From Anisodus tanguticus (lineage: Eukaryota > Streptophyta > Magnoliopsida > Solanales > Solanaceae): DNA of 64,000 bases. The first letter of the stretch is position 1. Each line of letters opens with the position of its first letter. The stretch is from the NCBI GenBank assembly GCA_034509755.1, contig CM067541.1:7304001-7368000 (forward strand). Reading direction: 5' to 3'. Shown here in pieces: positions 46,626 through 58,600 of this stretch. The notes below the pieces were generated by a model. That model worked only from the letters and a program-made list of their open reading frames with translations. It made no database searches and had not been told where the DNA came from. Both the position numbers and the translations under genes were made by a program.

Positions 46626-48083
46626 TTACAACTTAAGTTTTCCCGTTGAACCTAATTTTTGGGATCCCATTCCCATAGACAGGCAGAACATATGATATTT
46701 GGGTAAGCCCTTTGTCAGTGGGTTTGCTATATTATCCTTTGATTTTATGTAATCAATAGATATTATATCCGTGGTGATCAGCTGCCTAACGGTCTTATGT
46801 CTCCGTCGAATATGACGAGACTTGCCGTTGTACATAGAACTCCGTGACCTTCCTAGAGCCGACTGATTGTCGCAGTGGATCATTACATAAGGTACGGTTT
46901 GTCCCAACAAGGAACATCCTCTAAGAAGTCGTGAAGCCACTCAGCTTCTTCTCCTGCTTTGTCTAAAGCGATAAACCCCAATTCCATCGTGGATCAGGAG
47001 ATGCAAGTTTGCTTAGAGGATTTCCAAGACACAACCCCACCACCAATTGTAAATACATACCCATTGGTGGACTTGGTGTTCTCTATATCAGATATCCAGT
47101 TTGCATCATTGTACCCCTCTAGTACAACTGGATATCTTGAATAATGCAACCCGTAAGTTAACGTGTATTTCAGGTATCGTAGTACCCGATTCAACGCCTT
47201 CCAATGATCATTACTCGGATTACGGCTAAATCTAGCCAACTTGTTGACTACATAAGCAATATCAGGTAGGGTGCAGTTTGTTATGTACATCAAACTCCCA
47301 ATCACCTGTGCATATCGCTCCTGGTATACGGGTGCACCACGATTTTTATCAAACTTTTGTTTTCTATCCATTGGTGACTTCATAGGCGAACTATCAAACA
47401 TCTCAAACTTTCTCAAAACATCCTCGATGTAGTGAGACTGAGATAAGACCAGTCCGTCAGACGTCTTAGAGATTTTTATCCCTAAGATGACATCTGCGAT
47501 ACCCATATCATTCATGTCGAAGCATTGTTTCAACATGTTTTTAATCTCTAGAATCAAGCTAGGACTGCTCCATGTGATCAACATGTCGTCTACATACATG
47601 CATATCATGACGAACGAATCAGAGTTACCTTTCATGTAGATATATTTGTCACACTCATTAATGGCGAAACCCTTCGATAGTAGAGTACTATCAAATTTTT
47701 CATGTTATTGCTTCGTGGCTTGTATTTAGCCCGTACATAGATTTGACATGCCGACATACTTTCTTCTCTTGCCCTGGAACCACATACCCCTCGGGTTGTT
47801 ACATATAGATTTCTTCTTCCTAATCACCATTTAGGAATGTTGTCTTGACATCCATTTGATGTATCTCGAGGTCACACAACACTACGATCGCAATGAATAC
47901 CCGTATGGACGTCATTCGAGACATCGGGGAGTACGTGTCAAAATAGTCAAGGCCTTCCTTTTGCCGATAGCCCTTGACTACCAACCTGGCCTTGTACTTA
48001 TCTATAGACCCATCTGTTTTATATTTCCATTTGAGTATCCATTTACAACCCAATGGCTTATTTCCCGGAGGAAGATCAAGCAA
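46626..48083 (-). pseudogene. copia reverse transcriptase and RNase H of E5
   Basis: The frame opens at the LTR junction with ELLDLPPGNKPLGCKW, then TDGSIDKYKARLVVKGY, the RT active site MYVDDMLI (about 47590), YAQVIGSLMYITNCTLPDIAY and RNase H pieces (GYNDANWISD, CDNQSALGRSRS, KDNIANPLTKGL). One frameshift region lies at 47640-47820, and another break is at about 46940-46994. N-terminal RT and everything upstream are deleted. Confidence 0.88.
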
Positions 48084-48375
48084 CTCCGACGGGGCTGCGC
48101 CGCGGCCCTTCGCGGCGACTTCCGAATCGTTTCATCTTACACTTCTTCCTTCGTTTACCAACGTGGAATACTTTGTCATTTGGCCAATAACCGTCCATCA
48201 TTATATGTCTCAAACGTATTATATACGTACCAATATCTCTTTCACTAATGAAATTTGCGATACTTGGCACTACGTGTGCACGTGTATGGAAACAACGTTT
48301 CCGACGTACGGGCCCTAATTGTTTGAGTCATAAATAATGGGATATACTTAATTCCACATTAGTAAATTTTCAACA
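48084..48375 (-). repeat. truncated 5' LTR of E5
   Basis: About 292 bp, the U3 start (TGTTGAAAATTTAC...) down to the GC-rich block, then cut precisely into RT. It is highly similar to 45770-46075. Confidence 0.88.
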
Positions 48376-48459
48376 ATTAATACTCTATGTTACGCTCTTA
48401 AGTTGCACATAGGGGTTTTAACCCATTTAGCCGCTCGACCAAAATAATTGGAAAGTATT

Positions 48460-48620
48460 TGTATATATTAGTGAATATTATCATATATTTATCATATATT
48501 TTGTAATTAATAGTAGTGTATAATTATGGTAAATATAAGATCCTTCTTTCATTAGAATTCAACGTTGTACACACTATATATATTTATATTAATAAGAAAG
48601 ACGAATTTCATAATTCTACA
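48460..48620 (+). repeat. 5' LTR of E6
   Basis: 161 bp, rich in TATATTT units, matching 54232-54397 throughout apart from small gaps. Confidence 0.85.
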
Positions 48621-48634
48621 TGATATCAAGAGCC
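48621..48634 (+). other. primer-binding site of E6
   Basis: TGATATCAAGAGCC, one base away from the initiator-tRNA site TGGTATCAAGAGC. Confidence 0.75.
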
Positions 48635-48639
48635 AAACC

Positions 48640-49029
48640 CATCCCCTAACTTTTTAGACTTCCTGTTGGTTGCCTGATCGGAAGCTTCAGCGGTCTTTTT
48701 ATGCTTCATAACTCGTTTTCTTGGACTTTTTCTGTACCTTTTTCCATTGTGAGTCATTTTCCACCCGAAAATCCTCATCATTATCATCATTCCCATTTGT
48801 AACAGAATCATTAGGATGTGCAGGCACATACTCCCCATCATCAACTACTACTTCTTCAAACTCATCTACTAATCTATTTGCATTCATAGACCTTCTTTTG
48901 AACCGTTAACTTGACTGATCCGTTAGCATCCACCAATATATTAGCGCATTTAATATCACTTTTAGGGTTCTTCAACAATCTCGTCTTTCTATCTAACCTA
49001 TCATCCACGAACATGATACAGTATTCCTC
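48640..49029 (-). pseudogene. foreign segment in E6 with MAP3K-like kinase fragment
   Basis: The segment lies where gag should be and shows no gag on the plus strand. On the minus strand 48957-48907 encodes DIKCANILVDANGSVKL, the catalytic-loop segment of plant MEKK-type MAP3Ks (HRDIKCANILVDA.G.VKLADFG). The flanking residues do not fit a kinase. A second minus-strand frame (48887-48699) encodes an acidic peptide (NRLVDEFEEVVVDDGEYVPAH, DNDEDF, then Lys-rich QKKSKK) that I do not recognise. It probably consists of captured host fragments. Confidence 0.5.
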
Positions 49030-49037
49030 GTTGCAGC

Positions 49038-49862
49038 TAGGGATGGCAACGAATCGGATTTGGACCGGATCCTACTAGATCAAGATCCAGATCCGCTTTT
49101 CATACCTGAATCCAGATCCGGATCCAGATCCAGCTGGTCCATAAAAATCATATTCAAATCCGGATCCATCGGATTCGCCGGGTCCACGGATCGGATTTGG
49201 ATCCACATGTAAAAAAATTTACCTTGCTAGGAATTTTTTTTTGAACTGACAAACGATTTTTACTTAGCTAACAGTTTACTGTTTTTCAATTTTGAAATGT
49301 TCATATGAGATATTTTGTTCGTTGTCTCATTTTGATTGTGAGCTATTAATTAAAAATGTTGGACAATGACAATAGTTGTGGAAAATGCTTCGACTAGTAT
49401 TTCCACAATGCAGAACTTGCATGTGCTTGGAATCTTCATAAATGAAGTGAATATAATTTTAACTACTTGTCTATGGAGATGTTAGTCATTCACTTATATA
49501 ATATTGATTTTATTATCAAAGTTATCTCTTTATTTTTTTGTTTTTGAGTTAACGCGGGGATAAATTAAACTTGTTTTGAGAATTAAACTTGCAAGGATGT
49601 GCTTAGCAATTTTAAGAAAATACTTATAAAATTACATTCTAGGTTATGAATATATTTAATAAAAAATGGATCCACGGGTCGGATCTGGACCGGATACGGA
49701 TCTCAAATACAAGATCCAGATCCAGATCCGATCCGCCGGAAACGGATCCGGATCCGGGTCTGATCCAGATCCGTCGGGTCCAAATTTTGAAGATCCATAT
49801 CCTATAAAACGGATCTGGATACACCGGATCCGGACCGGGTCCAGGATCCATTGCCATCTCTA
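49038..49862 (+). mobile_element. hAT-like MITE, copy 2 (825 bp)
   Basis: Ends TAGGGATGGCAACG and TTGCCATCTCTA with the perfect 8-bp duplication GTTGCAGC (49030-49037, 49863-49870). Subterminal GGATCCGGATC-type repeats on both sides. The interior matches copy 1 in reverse. Confidence 0.93.
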
Positions 49863-49870
49863 GTTGCAGC

Positions 49871-52800
49871 CTAACATTCTGGGTGCATATCTAGGCCCAT
49901 GGTACACGGGCCACCAGCACCAGGCCCACTACACAGCGGCCCAGCAGCAGTCGTCCAGCCTCAATCCAACGGATTTGGGCCATGCTTTTGGTTTTTTAAA
50001 AATTCAAGAGCCCGATGATGTGTAGTATATGGATACGGGTGCCACGTCTCACCTCACCAACAATTCTAATAATCTTTCTCAAATGTGCAATTTAAATACT
50101 CATAAATCTATTATGGTCGGAAATGGTCATCGCATTCCAACTCAAAGATTTGACCACACACTAACTCCACCACCGCAACCCCACTTCTCCCTTAAAAACG
50201 TCCTATATGCCCCTAACATTATCAAGAACCTAATCTATGTTAGAAAATTTGCCACTGATAATTTTGTATCCATTAATTTTGACTCATTTGATTTTTATAT
50301 AACGGACCTACGTACGGGGAAACTTCTTACAAGATGCAATAGTGAGGGGGATCTCTATCCTTTCCTATTCACGTCCACTGCCAGTGTCAATCCTCCCACA
50401 TCTCTAGCTGACATCTCCTCCTCAACATAGCATAGTAGACTTGGACATCCCGGAGCCAATGTTTTTTATTTTTTTAGAAACCACAAGTTAATCCAATGTA
50501 ATAAAGGGAACCTTGCCCATAGTTGCTCCTCTTGTCATCTAGGGAAACATGTTAGACTTCCATTTACGTCTTCTTCGAGTATTACTTTCTCTCCTTTTGA
50601 TATTATTTATGCGGATTTATGGACATCTCATATAACCAACAACCTAGGTCACAAATATTATTTGGTATTTTTGGATGACTTCTCTCACTTCCTTTGGGTC
50701 TATCCGCTTAAACTTAAGTCTCAAGTCTACTCCAAAATTCTTGAATTTCGTACATTAGTTAAAACGTAATTTGAAAAAGACATCAAAACATTTCAATGTG
50801 ATAATGGTCGTGAGTTCAATAACTCCCACTTTCATAATTTTTGTGCGGCTAATGGCATGGTTTTCCGTTTCTCTGCCCTCATACTTCATGGCATGATTTT
50901 CCATTTCTCCTGCCCCCATACTTCCCCTCAAATTGGTAAAGCCGAAAGAATTCTCCGCACCATTAACAATATGATTCGTACCCTTCTTTTTCATGCGTCT
51001 CTCCCCCTACCTTTTGGGTTTATGCATTAAAAATGGTAGACCACATTCTTAACATCTTACTTACCCATACGATTCAAAATCGGACACCCACTGAAATTCT
51101 CTTCCCCCGGATTCCTTTCTATGAACACTTTTGAATTTTTGGTTATATTTGTTACACAAATCTGACCTCCACGGTCCCTCACAAATTAGCACCTCGCTCT
51201 ACTCCGTGCGTCTTCCTCGATTTTCCGTCAAACCATAGGGGATACTTGTGCTATGAGATATCCATAGACAAAATCTTAATCTCACGCCATGTCACGTTTG
51301 TTGAGTATGTCTTCCCGTTCGACAACAACCAAAAATTTTGAGTCACTGATTATGCTTTCCTTGATGACTCGGACACCTTCCATCTACTCCAAAATGCACT
51401 ACAAAATCAGCAACCTTCGGTCGTCCGAACAAGCATCCCGCCACAGCCTACCACCACTACCACACCACACCACCCACTATCGTATGCCTCCCTCCGCCAC
51501 CGTATGCCTCCCCCCACCAGTGTATGCCCCTCAGGTACACCCAACCACCCCATAATATACCACCACCCGCCCCCTGACCCGCATACCCTCGAATCATCCC
51601 GTAACCCACTGCTCAGCCCCACACCATACTGCCAAATCCCGCTAAACACTTCCCCACCCACTGCCACTGCCCCACGACTCGAGACCTACTACCCCGCCCC
51701 CGTACCCACACACTAAATGGAAACTGGTGCTAAACATAAGATTTTCAAACCCAAAGTCTACTTTAACTTATCCACACAATCAATATCACCAATACCTAAA
51801 AACTCAAAACTAGCCAAACTCGACCTAAATTGGAATGCGGCCATGAATGAGGAGTTTGATGTGCTTACCACTCAGCGCACGTGGAATCTTGTTTCGAGGC
51901 TAGATGGGGGGTGATTCATTGTATATGGCTCTTTCATTATAAGTTCAGAGATAGTGGTGATCTTGAACGCCACTAGGCCAGACTTGTGGCAAATAGCACA
52001 AGACAATATGAGGGTATTGATTGTGGTGAGACCTTCAGTCCGGTGGTCAAACCGGCTACTATTCGCATTGTTCTGGGCATAGCTATAGGTAAGAACTGAC
52101 CGATTCATTAGCTTGATGTGAAAAATGCGTTCTTAGATGGAGATTTGAAAGAATAATTTACATGCACCAACCACCAGTGCTTTATACATCCAGAGGCTCT
52201 TCATTATGTCTGTCGTCTCTGTAAGTCCCTGTATGGTTTGAAACAGGCCCTCGGGCTTGGTATGAGCATTTCACTACTTACATTATGCAAATTGGGTTTG
52301 TATGCAACAAATGTGACCATTTATGATTCATTTTTCATTGAGGTAGTGACATTGCATACTTGTTATTATATGTGGATGATATTGTTTTGACTGCCTCTTT
52401 TGATATGTTAAAAAATGAGATCATTCGGCTGCTTAAATTCGAATTCGTTGTGACTAACTTAGGGAAGTTGAGTTACTTTTTGGGGATGTCTCTGACTAGA
52501 TCTGCAGATAACATGTTCCTATGTCAGCGTAAGTATGCGGAAGAAATTGTGTACAAGGCTAAAATGGCGAATTGCAAAATTATGCCTACTCCGATCGACT
52601 CAAAATTGAAATTCAGTGCTGTTGACGGTGATCCGGTGTCCGATCCTACTCTCTATAGGAGTCTTGCAGGTGCACTTCAATATCTTACATTCACCAGGTC
52701 AAACATTACATATGTTGTTCAGCAGGTTTGTTTATTCATGCATGTCGCAGAGAGCCTCACTTTATAGCTCTTAAACGTATCATTCGATACGTTAAGGACA

Positions 52801-54231
52801 CTCTTGATTATGGATTACATTTCTACCGCTCTGCACCGACCAGACTGATATCATACACGGACCCCGATTGAGAAGGATGCTCAGGCACGCGACGTTCCAT
52901 GTCCGGCTACTGTGTGTTCTTAGGTGATAATCTTATCTCGTGGTCTGCCAAGAGGCAAACCACACTCTCCCGATCGAGTGCATAAGTAGAGTATAGAGGC
53001 GTTGCAAATGTTGTAGCTAGGGATGGCAACAGATCGGATCTGGATCGGATCCTACTAGATCCAGATCTATTTTCATACCTAGATCCAGATCCGATCTAGA
53101 TCCATCGGGTCCATAAAAATCAGATCCAAATTCGAATCCATCGAATCCACGGATCGATTCTGGATCCACATATAAAAGCAGTAGCAAATTCCAAATGATT
53201 AATTGTTTTCGTTGTACGAATAAGATTGTCCAAATCAGTAGCAGCAAAATTAGGTTGCTTGTTGAAAAATCACCTTACATGCTTGCAATTTGTAAATTGA
53301 TATTAGGATTTGTCAACTTAATTTTAGGAGGATTTTTCAACTCTTTAGAATTGTCAACTCAAACACAATTTCCTTCTTTTTAATGCATCTTTTGTAGGGG
53401 TAGGTTGATTGTTCAAAGTTCAAACTGAAGTAGATATAACTACAGTAAATAATAAAAGAGTAAATTTCACTCAACATCTTAATCGGTTAAGGTTAGCAAA
53501 TAGTATCGTCGCAACATTTGAATAGGACACACTTGAATTAACATTTTCTCTGGATTTTCAAAAATTTGTAATATGTTTTTCCACATTAATTATTTTGACA
53601 TTTGACAATGTTTTTCAAATAATTTTTTTACTCTCTAAAGTAATAATCAATGACATATCTAGAAATAATTATACCAAGAAATATGTTAAATGATGTAAAA
53701 ATATAAAAATTATGAAATTTTTTTAAAAAATACTTATAAAATTACATTCTATGTTATGAATATATTTAATAAAAAATGGATCAACGGGTCGGATCTGGAC
53801 CGGATACGGATCTCAAATACAAGATCTAGATCCATATATGATCCGTCAGAAATGGATCTGGGTCCGATCCGGATCCATCGGATCCAAATTTTGAAGATCC
53901 ACTGCCATCTCTAGTTGTAGCTGAGATCTGCTGGCTCGAAACCATCCTCTTAGTGCTTCAGTGTCCCTTACGTAAGGCTTTTATGGTTTACTATGATAAC
54001 ATATATGTGGTCTACTTATCTCATAACCGGTTCAGTATCTGAGAACCAAACACATTGAGATGAATATACATTTTGTTCGTGAGAAGGTTGCTATAGGTCA
54101 TGTTAAGGTGTTACATGTGTCTTCTTCGTATCAATATGTAGATATTTTCACAAAGGGGCTTCCTCAGTAGCTGTTCATCGACTTCAAATCCAGTTTCAAC
54201 GTCCGGCCTCCTCCCGCTCCGACTGAGGTGG
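49871..54231 (+). pseudogene. gag end and pol of E6, broken
   Basis: After a gag tail rich in Gln/His comes the protease (MDTGATSH, 50029), SLKNVLYAPNIIKNL, an HHCC segment (SCHLGKHVRL, about 50525-50560) and integrase (LVFLDDFSHFLW, FQCDNGREFN). A 46-bp internal duplication near 50855-50925 shifts the frame. The linker is Pro-rich (51400-51715). RT has LLYVDDIVLTA (52360-52390) and YFLGMSLTRS. RNase H is split by the third hAT MITE and ends RTKHIEMNIHFVREKV then DIFTKGLPQ (54150-54170). Confidence 0.88.
53018..53913 (+). mobile_element. hAT-like MITE, copy 3 (896 bp), different core
   Basis: Ends TAGGGATGGCAACAG and TGCCATCTCTA with the 8-bp duplication GTTGTAGC (53010-53017, 53914-53921). 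The outer ~150 bp on each side match copies 1 and 2, but the centre (about 53175-53690) is unrelated. It splits the RNase H region of E6. Confidence 0.92.
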
Positions 54232-54397
54232 TGTATTAGTGATTATTACCATATATTCACCATATATTTTGTAATTAATAGTAGTGTATAATTATGGTAA
54301 ATATAGGATCCTTATTCCATTAGAATTCAACATTATACACACTATATATATTTGTATTAATGAGAAAGATTTCTAAGGAGAATTTCATAATTCTACA
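54232..54397 (+). repeat. 3' LTR of E6
   Basis: 166 bp, TGTATTAGTGATTATTACC...TTCTACA, preceded by a weak purine-rich tract GACTGAGGTGG. Confidence 0.85.
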
Positions 54398-55607
54398 GTA
54401 TATATAGACCTTTGGACATGTACCTTTATGCATGCATCTTGTATTATAACTTTCTTCTCTGCCAAAATACCTAAAAATCTTCTCTAATGCATCATCTACT
54501 CAGTGCACATTTAAACTATTATCGTCCTTATTAACTATTCCCTTGAGCATTATTTGCAATCTTTCACCCCTGAACGTTGATGTAGCAAAAAGATGAATAT
54601 AGGTGGCGCATGGATGTGTGGAATAATAAAAAAGATTAACTTTCAGATAACATATTTTCCAATTCTCAATTTTGAAATCAAATTCATAAAATTCAAATTT
54701 TGGATTTGTTTGTGTCGTAAGGCATGGGAATTGAGGAGATGATATATTTGCAAATAGATGAAGCTTGTTCTCATCCCATCATCTTCTTTCACTTTTGGTA
54801 ACAACTAGTGGACATGAAATTCAGCTTCATCTGCTGTCTTTATCCCATCCGCAACTTTCTTATGGATCAGTCACAATTTTTTTTTTGACTCAATCCGTTC
54901 GCCTTCTAAAAATCTAGACAAATATTTTGAAATAATTAAAAAAAAAAAAAGCAGTTCGGTCGCAGAGGGGAAGGGCCGGACCACAAGGGTGTATTGTACG
55001 CAGCTTTAACCTGCATTTTTGCAAGAGATTGTTTTCACGACTTGAACCCGTGACCTAGGGTCACATGACAACAATTTTATCAGTTACTACAAGACTCCCC
55101 TTCTAAAAAAACAAAAAAAAAAAAATTTTGTGCTCGCGAAGAAAGCAATTTGTCTCATTTACGTCTATAGTGAAAAGCTGATAGGAAAACTTTCGCAGTC
55201 TTCAGCCAATACATTTCAGGAGATCAAAATATCGAATACTAGAGCCTTTCTGCATGTTATCCAAATGAGATCATAACTAGTAGTAAGACTTATGAAAAAA
55301 AGTACAAAAAAGAGGATAACACAAAGGCAGCATTTCAAAAGATTGGAACAAAAACAGGTAAAAATGTTGATAAATTCATATCATCACTCACTGCTTTTGG
55401 TCTAAATGTTTCAGCAATGGAATACTCAAAGGGGTTAATTTTCCCTTCAATTTCAGTAAGATTAACATAGCAGCTGATTCAAACACTGTATTTACAGTAT
55501 AGTACAATACAATATGATACTATATAATACTATACTGTACATTATGAAATCATGGGTGACGACCATCCAAACAAATTGTTAGTATTATAGATGCATAGAG
55601 GCAAAGT
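54398..55607. other. intergenic, downstream of the kinase gene
   Basis: Contains a SINE and the probable 3' UTR of the kinase gene; otherwise nothing recognised. Confidence 0.55.
54951..55104 (-). mobile_element. Au-type SINE, partial
   Basis: On the plus strand it shows GGAAGGGCCGGACCACAAGG, TGTATTGTACGCAGC, TTGAACCCGTGACC and CCCCTTCT, the reverse complement of an Au SINE with its polymerase III B-box (GGTTCAAG-type). The 3' end is shortened next to an A-run. Confidence 0.75.
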
Positions 55608-58600
55608 TTAGCCACCGATACTTGGCATGCTGCTCATTCCGAGTTCTTTAAGCTTATTAAGCTCAGGCACTATTACTGAACCAAGATCTGGTCTGTCTTT
55701 CTTCCGTAGCTCAGCACACTTGAGTGACAATTTTGCAAACGTAAGAGCCTCTTCCACGGGCCAATTTGGCACTGTCGGATCTAATAAATCTGCAAATTTA
55801 CCTTTCTCGATAGCCCTCTCAACATGATGAGTTAAACCCATTGGAGGTCTTGCAGTTATAATTTGGAGCAACATCACACCAAGCGAATATATATCCGATT
55901 TAGTCTCTAACCTTCCTGTTTGTTGATATTCAGGATCTATATAACAAAAAGTCCCGGCAGCAGATGTCATGTGATATTGTGTCACACTATCGGCTACAGA
56001 TGATGGAACTAACCTTGCCAAACCAACATCACTGATTTTGCAGACATAATTTTTGTCTAACAGAATATTTCCGGGCTTTAGATCCCGGTGAACAAGAGGT
56101 TCGGGTTTTGCTTGGTGAAGGAATAGAAGCCCGGTTGCAATCTCAGCAGCGATTTTGAAGCGAATTTCCAATGGGATTGAAGGGGTATTACCTTTCCGAA
56201 AAAGACGATCTTCCAAGCTGCCATTATTCATAAGCTCATAAACTAAACATCCATACTCAGGACATGCACCTAATAGTAGCACCAGATTCGGATGCCTAAT
56301 GAGACTGAGGACCTCAACCTGTAAATGAAATAAAAAACATTTTTGATGTGCATCAGCAGGTGGATTGTCAAATACCCTATACAACATCAATCTACAATTA
56401 ACCAAGAAAAGAGGGCTTCTATGTATATTAGCATAGATGAGACAGTACAACATACAACATCTTTTAAACCATCATATGATATTTTCAAACAAAAGTTTCA
56501 TTGGACATCTCGAAGAACGGGCTTATGCGCATAATAGAGAAGCTTTTAGATGAAGCATACGTACTTAAAATAGAAAGGAAAACTACTCACTCTCCGTCCC
56601 AATTCATGTAACGGTGTTTGAGTGGGCATAAAGTTTAAGAAATCTAAACAGACTTTTGAAATTTGTGGTCTATAATAAGTTAGAGATAATTGTGTGACTA
56701 TAAATCATCTCATTAAGGGATAAATGAGTATTTAAAAGTTACATTGTATAGAAATGTGTCATTCTTTTGGGGGATGGAGGGAGTACCATGTTATGCATAA
56801 GTCAAAAACATTCCTGTTATATATTAAGCAAAAGCGATCAGTTTATGCACCAAAATGCATCGTATACATGCATTTGTCTACTTTCTACAATTTTTATCAT
56901 GATTCCATTGAATGCATCACTTGTAATTAACTCTAGAAGTGACTCAATGAATGGACAGGGTTCTATTTAAAATGAAGTTGCTCAGCCCAAATAATGCACG
57001 ATGCTTCATAGCTTAATACGTATTATAAAAGCAGAGGGTATCATTGAATTAGAGATATAAAGAGGTACCTCTTGTTGGAACTGTTTCTTCCCTTGTGCAG
57101 CATCAGGACTCAGAACTTTAATGGCAACAGGTGTGTGATCTAGTTTTCCCTTAAAAACAGGTCCATATCCACCTTCTCCAATTTTTTGTGAAGTTGAGAA
57201 TTTGTTGGTGGCTGCCTCAATCTCTTCTATTGTATACTTCCTATAACGTAGATCATTCTGAGATCGAACATTCATTGCTCGTTTCTTTTTTTCTTCCTCT
57301 CGCTTAACTTTTAACTCCGCATACTTCCTTCTTTGTGCTTCTATCTCAGCCATCTTTTGTGCTTTCTTAGCAGCTTCAATAGCAGCTCTGCATTTAGCCT
57401 TTTCGGTCTCAGCCATTGCGAGAGCCGCCTCTTCAGCAAGACGGGCTTGTTCGACCTTGTGAGCTTCTTCCATTTTCCATCTATTAAGCTCGTCAGCCTG
57501 AAACTTAGTAGGCATACGACACATGAAAAACTTACTCCGGGATAAGAAGAGGGAGAAAGCCTTGGTCCTTAAGTTTGATTTCATAAATTCGTAACTTGTG
57601 TTTCTAAGAGCCTTGTATGGGATCAGATGACATACAAATAATTTGTTCAGAAATGTACACAGTGGTGATACAATGCTATTTCTTACTCATATATAGATAA
57701 AAATAGTACTAACTTATAGTAACAATTATTTTAGACCTTATATATTTCCTTGTAAGAATAACTTCACACAAAAAGGTAGCCCGGCGCACTAAGCTCGGTG
57801 CACTAAAAAAGGGCAGCCGATGCACTAAGCTCCCGCTATACGTGGAGTACGGAAAAGGGCCGGACCACAAGAGTCTATTGTACGCAACCTTACCCTGCAT
57901 TTCTACAAGAGGTTGTTTCTACCGCTTGAACCCGTGACATAGCAACAACTTTACCAATTACTCCAAGGCTCCCCTTCGAACTATTAAACTAGGTTTCTTG
58001 AAATTATGATTTGCATGATACAATGCAAGCTTTATGTTTAATGCTTTTTGCAAATAGTTGAGCCCATAAATTTCTTCTTTCTTGCTATTTTAGATGGTCT
58101 TCATCTTTTGGTTCTAGGAAGTTAGAAAAATGGGATATTACCGCTTGGTTGGCCATGATAGCTTCTTTGCAAGCTTGATTGTACATATCCAAAGTTTGCC
58201 TTAGCTCAAGTTTTAGGCTTTCCATCTCATGGTCCAACTGCATTATCACATATGATGAGACAGAGGTTATTACTAAGCAAATTTTGATACTTTTCATATA
58301 ATGGAAATGCTCATAATGTCTATTGAGCAACAAATCTGCATTGCAATGTATTGCATGTTTGGCCAATCTTCTAAAATCTGCATATTTTGAAAAGTGCTTT
58401 TTGTTGTTGGAAGTGATTTTTGAAAAAGTACTTTTAGAGAATAGGAGTTTGTGTTTGGCTAATCAATTTGAAAATCACTTTTGTCAATATTAGAGCAGTA
58501 CTTTATGCTTGGTTAATGTTCTAAAAGTGTATCTGAGGAAAAACTATTTTTTAGCTTCTGAAAATAGCTTTTGCTACTACTCAAAAATACTTATTTTTTC

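Larger units (their letters stand above)
45139..48375 (-). mobile_element. copia element E5, internally deleted
   Basis: Minus strand, with a perfect duplication ATTAA at 45134-45138 and 48376-48380. The upstream LTR is only about 290 bp long and is fused directly to RT; gag, protease and integrase are gone. RT-RNase H, a polypurine tract and a full 3' LTR follow. The region before the 3' LTR and the R/U5 core (TGTCTTAAAGACAGAGTG) resemble E2/E3, so it is a relative with better preserved RT. Confidence 0.9.
48460..54397 (+). mobile_element. copia element E6, complete span, nested and rearranged
   Basis: Plus strand. Short LTRs 48460-48620 and 54232-54397 (TGTATATATTAG...TTCTACA) with near-perfect duplications GTATT/GTATA. 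A primer site (TGATATCAAGAGCC) follows the 5' LTR. Most of gag is replaced by non-retroviral sequence. Protease, integrase, RT and RNase H follow in copia order with many stops. Two hAT-like MITEs sit inside it. Confidence 0.9.

Noticed and set aside
48626..48844. Met-rich minus-strand frame in E6
   Set aside because: It overlaps the acidic frame at 48699-48887 in another phase; its composition comes from ATG/ATT-rich DNA.
51407..51667. Minus-strand Gly/Val-rich frame of 86 residues
   Set aside because: It is antisense to the Pro-rich integrase-RT linker of E6; composition only.
1..54397. Endogenous pararetrovirus sequence, common in Solanaceae genomes
   Set aside because: All reverse transcriptase pieces seen are preceded by copia integrase or share copia YVDD context and LTRs; no movement protein or coat motif was found.
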